NCBI GenBank assembly: GCA_024636405.1
Contig: JAGXHC010000234.1
Span: 1-8,735 of the forward strand
Reading direction: 5' to 3'
Origin: Sulfitobacter sp.
GTDB lineage: Bacteria; Pseudomonadota; Alphaproteobacteria; Rhodobacterales; Rhodobacteraceae
DNA length: 8,735 nt
The notes under the pieces: generated by a model
Databases searched by the model: none
Told to the model about the DNA's origin: nothing
The model's input: only the letters and a program-made list of their open reading frames with translations
Made by a program: the position numbers and the translations under genes
Part shown: positions 5,672 to 8,735 of the stretch, in pieces
Layout: each line of letters opens with the position of its first letter
Numbering within the stretch: position 1 is the first letter of the stretch

Positions 5672-7156
5672 CTATTCAGCGGCCGGCTTCATCTCAAAAC
5701 CCTGATCAATCTGGTCCGACGGCTTCACAGGGTATTCCCCTGAAAAACACGCGTCACAGTATTGCGGCTGCTTGGGATTGCGCCCGCCTGCCTCACCCAC
5801 AGCGCGGTAAAGCCCGTCAAGCGAGATGAACTTGAGGCTGTCGACCTGCAGATGCGCGCACATCTCGTCTTCTGACATGGTCGCGGCCAGCAGTTTTTCC
5901 CGCTGGGGCGTGTCCACGCCATAAAAACAAGGCCAGGCTGTCGGCGGTGACGCAATGCGAAAATGCACCTCTGCCGCGCCGGCATCCAGAATCATCTCCT
6001 TGATCTTGCGGCTGGTGGTGCCGCGCACAACGCTGTCATCGACCAATATGATCCGTTTGCCGCGCACCAGCGCGCGGTTCACGTTGAGCTTCAGCCGCAC
6101 GCCCATGTTGCGGATCTGCTCGGTCGGTTCGATGAACGTGCGGCCCATATACTGATTGCGAATGATCCCCATGGCATAGGGAATGCCCGATTCGAGGCTG
6201 AAACCAATGGCCGCCGGCGTGCCGCTGTCGGGAACGGGGCAGACCATATCTGCGTCCACCGGGCTTTCCTTGGCCAATTCGCGGCCAATCGCCTCGCGGG
6301 TTTCATACACGCTGCGACCGCCAAGTATGCTGTCCGGGCGGCTGAAATAGACGTGTTCAAAAATGCAGAACCGCGACGCCACCCTGCGGAAGGGGAAATG
6401 CGATTCGACGCCCTTGGGCGTGATCACCACCATCTCGCCCGGCTCAATCTCGCGCACGAATTCAGCCCCGATGATATCCAGCGCACAAGTTTCGGAACTG
6501 AGCGCCCAACCATCACCGACCTTGCCCAGAACCAGCGGGCGCACGCCCAGTGGATCACGCACCCCGATCAGCTTGGTACGGGTCATTGCGACGACGGAAA
6601 ACGCGCCCTCGACGCGGCGCAAGGCATCCTCCATCCGTTCGGGAATGTTGCGTTGCAGGGATCGCGCCATCAGGTGAATGATACATTCACTGTCGCTGGA
6701 GCTTTGGAAAATCGACCCACGTTCAATCAGTTCGCGGCGCAGGGAATTGGCATTGGTGATATTGCCGTTATGCGCAATCGCGGCACCACCCATGGCAAAT
6801 TCGCCAAAGAACGGCTGCACGTCGCGGATTGCCGTCGGGCCCTTGCTGCCGCTTGTCGAATAGCGCACGTGCCCGATCGCCAGTTCCCCCGGCAGGGTTT
6901 CCATGACCTTCTGGCTGGTGAATGTGTCGCGGACATAGCCAAAGCGGCGTGCGGACTGAAACCCGGCGTCGGGATCATAGCTGACGATCCCGCCCGCTTC
7001 CTGGCCGCGATGTTGCAGCGCGTGCAAACCTAGGGCGACAAAGTTCGACGCATCGGCAAGACCGACAACGCCAAAGACGCCGCATTCTTCCTTGAGTTTG
7101 TCATCATCGTCCATATCACGCAGGACGGAAGTATCGAAGGGATGGGCGGGGAGCAT
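5672..7156 (-). CDS. purF: Amidophosphoribosyltransferase (PurF), with propeptide and Fe-S type cysteines
   Basis: PurF transfers the amide nitrogen of glutamine to PRPP, giving phosphoribosylamine in the first step of de novo purine synthesis. The start chosen is ATG 7156-7154 (494 residues, MLPAHPFD), which resembles relatives; a TTG at 7219 and an ATG at 7114 are less likely. The N-terminal Ntn glutaminase nucleophile is Cys25 (EECGVFG), so a 24-residue propeptide must be removed. Glutaminase motifs GHVRYSTSGS (95-104), HNGNITNA (129-136) and SDSECIIH (154-161) are present. The PRPP loop ILVDDSVVRGTTS is at 370-382. Cys264, Cys410, Cys467 and Cys470 match the four [4Fe-4S] ligands of the Bacillus-type enzyme. 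The ribosome site is weak: the nearest GGAG is 19 nt from the ATG. A DUF1801 gene follows 45 nt after the TAG stop. Confidence 0.96.
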   Translation of the reverse strand: MLPAHPFDTSVLRDMDDDDKLKEECGVFGVVGLADASNFVALGLHALQHRGQEAGGIVSYDPDAGFQSARRFGYVRDTFTSQKVMETLPGELAIGHVRYSTSGSKGPTAIRDVQPFFGEFAMGGAAIAHNGNITNANSLRRELIERGSIFQSSSDSECIIHLMARSLQRNIPERMEDALRRVEGAFSVVAMTRTKLIGVRDPLGVRPLVLGKVGDGWALSSETCALDIIGAEFVREIEPGEMVVITPKGVESHFPFRRVASRFCIFEHVYFSRPDSILGGRSVYETREAIGRELAKESPVDADMVCPVPDSGTPAAIGFSLESGIPYAMGIIRNQYMGRTFIEPTEQIRNMGVRLKLNVNRALVRGKRIILVDDSVVRGTTSRKIKEMILDAGAAEVHFRIASPPTAWPCFYGVDTPQREKLLAATMSEDEMCAHLQVDSLKFISLDGLYRAVGEAGGRNPKQPQYCDACFSGEYPVKPSDQIDQGFEMKPAAE

Positions 7157-7200
7157 GATCTTGGACAACGGGTAGCTCCGAATCCTGACGCAGGTATGGC

Positions 7201-7212
7201 GCCTATGTAGGC
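7201..7212. promoter_or_regulatory. Palindrome GCCTA-TG-TAGGC upstream of purF
   Basis: A 12-bp palindrome with 5-bp arms and a 2-bp centre lies 44 nt upstream of the purF start codon. Its position suits an operator, but the arms are short and I recognise no regulator consensus. I could not place a convincing -35/-10 pair around it. Confidence 0.2.
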
Positions 7213-7336
7213 ATTCCAATCCCCAGTGTCACCCCGCAGTCATCGCCACCTGTCGCGGATACATGCGATGCGCCGATTTGCGCGGTATCGAAATGCACGA
7301 TTGCTTGGGGATGCGGAGGTTGTGTTGTCCATGAAC

Positions 7337-7396
7337 CGGGGCGTCACCGCTGATCTGGATGTTGCCGCATGGCGGACAACCAGCGCGGACGCCCCG
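7337..7396 (-). ncRNA. Candidate structured RNA: 60-nt compound hairpin
   Basis: The region folds back on itself almost completely. Pairing blocks are 7337-7345 with 7388-7396 (9 bp, perfect, GGGGCGTC/GACGCCCC core), 7348-7350 with 7385-7387 (CGC/GCG), 7355-7358 with 7380-7383 (CTGG/CCAG), 7362-7364 with 7377-7379 (TTG/CAA), and 7365-7368 with 7372-7375 (CCGC/GCGG) closing a three-base loop. That is 23 pairs in 60 nt with small bulges and internal loops. No GU pairs are needed, so either strand could form it; the minus strand is the transcribed one by context. No U-run follows, so it is not a standard terminator. It may be part of a small RNA, the purF leader, or a palindromic repeat. I match it to no known RNA family. 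Confidence 0.4.
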
Positions 7397-7405
7397 CAGT
7401 ACACG

Positions 7406-7428
7406 GCTCAGCGGTCGCCCGCTGATGC
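7406..7428 (-). repeat. Hairpin with GNRA-type tetraloop (GCGA on minus strand)
   Basis: A perfect 7-bp inverted repeat, TCAGCGG (7408-7414) and CCGCTGA (7419-7425), is separated by four bases that read GCGA on the minus strand, a GNRA tetraloop. Two more pairs (7406-7407 with 7427-7428) extend the stem across a single bulged base at 7426. It lies 9 nt upstream, in transcription order, of the 60-nt compound hairpin. The GNRA loop on the transcribed strand favours an RNA role, but one such loop can occur by chance. Confidence 0.45.
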
Positions 7429-7622
7429 AGCGCGCAAAAGCGTTTGAAGCGGCGAAAACGGGAGTCGCTTGATTGTCCCTATGAATAGCAAACATGGGGT
7501 CCGCGATTCGGTCCGGCAGCAAACAGTCGATGTCTCGCTTCATGCGGTGTTCGCGCGGGGAACAGCAGATCAGAACGATAGTGCTGAAAAGGCCGCTGAT
7601 GTCGGGCTGCGAAAGGCGACGA

Positions 7623-8180
7623 TTATTCCTGACCGCACGCGCCGACCAAGGCCTCGTAGCGCAGAGTGATCCAGCCCAGTGCCTGCTCGGGGTTCTGTTC
7701 TTCGATGCGGTTGGTAAAACGGCTGAACACGGCGGCAGAGCGGCTGTCGTCCACGATGGTAAATCTTTGGCCGGTGATGACGGTGTCGTAGACAAAGAAC
7801 GCGATTGTCACCAACAAGATACCGCGCACAACGCCAAAAACGAACCCCAGACCCTGATCAATACCGCCCAGCACGGAACGCTGCACCAGCGAAGAAAACA
7901 AGGGCGTGAACAGCGATACAATGATCAGAGCGGCGGCAAAGACCAGACCGAAGGCACCGATGATCGACAGCTCGCAACTGTCGGCAAGAAATTCGCCGAC
8001 AACCGGCAATTCACGTACCAGCGGCTCCACTTGAGGTGCGAACAGGAACGCAAGGATCGCGGCTGCAATCCAGCCGACAATCGCCATCATTTCGCGCACA
8101 AGCCCCCGGCCATATGCCAGAAGCGAGGACAATACGATGACAAGCGCCACGACGCCGTCAATGATGGTAAAACCTTCCAT
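7623..8180 (-). CDS. cvpA: CvpA family inner-membrane protein
   Basis: This is a 185-residue membrane protein of the CvpA family (named for colicin V production; often beside purF). Four hydrophobic segments are visible at roughly residues 6-23, 31-48, 71-92 and 110-130. The family-typical stretch around residues 101-120 (RSVLGGIDQGLGFVFGVVRG) spaces D and G residues before the last membrane helix. The C-terminal 55 residues are hydrophilic. The ATG at 8180-8178 has an AAGG about 10 nt upstream, a modest ribosome site. The gene follows radA by 29 nt. In many proteobacteria cvpA directly precedes purF; here the order is kept but 466 nt of non-coding DNA intervene. The precise molecular role is unresolved in the family; links to envelope homeostasis are known from enterobacteria. 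Confidence 0.9.
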   Translation of the reverse strand: MEGFTIIDGVVALVIVLSSLLAYGRGLVREMMAIVGWIAAAILAFLFAPQVEPLVRELPVVGEFLADSCELSIIGAFGLVFAAALIIVSLFTPLFSSLVQRSVLGGIDQGLGFVFGVVRGILLVTIAFFVYDTVITGQRFTIVDDSRSAAVFSRFTNRIEEQNPEQALGWITLRYEALVGACGQE

Positions 8181-8209
8181 AGCCGTATCGCCTTCTAAGT
8201 GGGCCGGGG

Positions 8210-8735
8210 TTATCCCGCGCCGAAAATTTCGCCTACGAATCCCGTCAGATCAGCCATCGTATTCAGCGTGATCCCGGTTGCACCTGCAGGTTTTCCGCCG
8301 CGCGGTGCAATGGCGCTGGTAAAACCAAGTTTCTGCGCCTCTTTCAACCTGTTTTCGGTTTGGGTTGCCGGGCGCAGCGCACCGGAAAGGCTGATTTCAC
8401 CAAAAACAACGGTTTCAGCGGGCAGGGCGGTGTCTTCGCGGGCGCTCAATAGTGCTGCGGCCACGGCCAGATCGGCGGCAGGTTCAGAGATTTTCATCCC
8501 CCCCGCCACGTTGAGATAGACGTCCAGACCGGCAAAGGGGATGCCGCATCGCGCCTCCAGCACCGCGAGGATCATGGCGAGCCTGCCGCTGTCCCAGCCG
8601 ACCACGGTGCGACGGGCCTGGCTGTGCGGCGAAGGCGCGACGAGGGCCTGGAACTCGACGAGGAGCGGGCGCGTGCCTTCGACGCCGGCAAAGACGACGG
8701 ACCCTGCCGAGGGCTCGCCGCGTTCCGACAGGAAC
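8210..8735 (-). CDS. radA: DNA repair protein RadA/Sms, C-terminal part (5' end beyond window)
   Basis: RadA (Sms) is a RecA-like ATPase that helps process branched recombination intermediates. Only the last 174 residues or so are visible. The gene runs off the window edge, so the zinc finger, Walker A and KNRFG motifs cannot be checked. The visible part is the Lon-protease-like C-terminal domain. It reads in one open frame through FAGVEGTRPLLVEFQALVAP and VVGWDSGRLAMILAVLEARC, then DVYLNVAGGMKI, EPAADLAVAAALLSA and FGEISLSGALRP, all hallmarks of RadA. An apparent GTG start at 8605 lies inside this conserved domain and is not the real start. The stop is TAA at 8212-8210, 29 nt before cvpA, so co-transcription is likely. 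Identification is firm; the 5' extent is unknown. Confidence 0.95.
   Translation of the reverse strand, partial: FLSERGEPSAGSVVFAGVEGTRPLLVEFQALVAPSPHSQARRTVVGWDSGRLAMILAVLEARCGIPFAGLDVYLNVAGGMKISEPAADLAVAAALLSAREDTALPAETVVFGEISLSGALRPATQTENRLKEAQKLGFTSAIAPRGGKPAGATGITLNTMADLTGFVGEIFGAG

Larger units (their letters stand above)
7157..7622 (-). other. 466-nt cvpA-purF intergenic region with strong potential RNA structure
   Basis: I find no convincing protein gene in this gap. An open frame can be read on the minus strand from an ATG at 7543-7541 to a stop at 7229 (104 residues). It has no Shine-Dalgarno sequence, its translation resembles no family I know, and it contains the two hairpins described separately. 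There is no tRNA and no clear U-tailed terminator after cvpA. The region holds a GNRA-capped hairpin (7406-7428), a 60-nt compound hairpin (7337-7396), three copies of CCGCTGAT, and a short palindrome near purF (7201-7212). It could be a small-RNA gene, a purF leader or a repeated extragenic element; the sequence alone does not decide. Confidence 0.5.

Noticed and set aside
5963..7033. 356-residue plus-strand open frame opposite purF
   Set aside because: Antisense shadow of purF, His/Ala-rich with no recognisable domain.
7229..7543. 104-residue open frame on the minus strand inside the cvpA-purF gap (part of a longer frame reaching into cvpA)
   Set aside because: No Shine-Dalgarno sequence, no recognisable motif, and the upstream part is an out-of-frame shadow of cvpA. 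The hairpins inside it favour non-coding DNA. A codon-position GC test and conservation check would settle it.
8601..8735. Rise in GC (about 73%) at the window edge within radA
   Set aside because: The reading frame and RadA motifs continue smoothly across it, so normal variation within the gene is the simpler explanation.

Overview
This 8.7 kb window looks like chromosomal DNA of an alphaproteobacterium of the Rhodobacteraceae (Roseobacter-type). The base composition is roughly 60% GC. The PurF leader begins MLPAHPFD, which I recall from that family. The gene set (a Hint-domain protein, a LysM/M23 lipoprotein, surE-pcm, cvpA-purF, radA) and the small PilP-like protein also fit. All nine genes are on the minus strand, so transcription runs from high to low coordinates.

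Layout in transcription order: the 3' end of radA (8735-8210, 5' end outside the window); cvpA 29 nt downstream; a 466-nt non-coding gap (7157-7622) with unusually strong potential RNA hairpins; purF; a small DUF1801 gene; a 159-nt leader with a long-range inverted repeat; an 88-residue PilP/GspC-like gene; a divergent short-chain dehydrogenase (SDR) with a hairpin touching its start codon; surE; pcm, overlapping surE by 4 nt; an nlpD-like lipoprotein gene; a 147-nt leader with two inverted repeats; and a Hint-domain gene.

Functionally most of this is housekeeping: recombinational repair (RadA), the first committed step of purine synthesis (PurF, beside its usual neighbour CvpA), nucleotide and protein-damage maintenance (SurE, Pcm), and cell-wall hydrolase control (NlpD-like). 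The surE-pcm-nlpD order matches the well-known gammaproteobacterial block that ends in rpoS. Here no rpoS follows, and a Hint-domain gene occupies the next position.

I see no mobile element, CRISPR array, tRNA or rRNA, and no obvious new multi-gene system. The most interesting signals are in the non-coding gaps: a 60-nt compound hairpin plus a GNRA-capped hairpin between cvpA and purF; an upstream 10-nt segment exactly complementary to the Shine-Dalgarno region of the PilP-like gene; and an 8-bp inverted repeat abutting the SDR start codon. At the protein level, the M23 domain has lost three of four zinc ligands and the SDR lacks its usual catalytic serine. All structures were found by eye, with no folding energies or homology searches.
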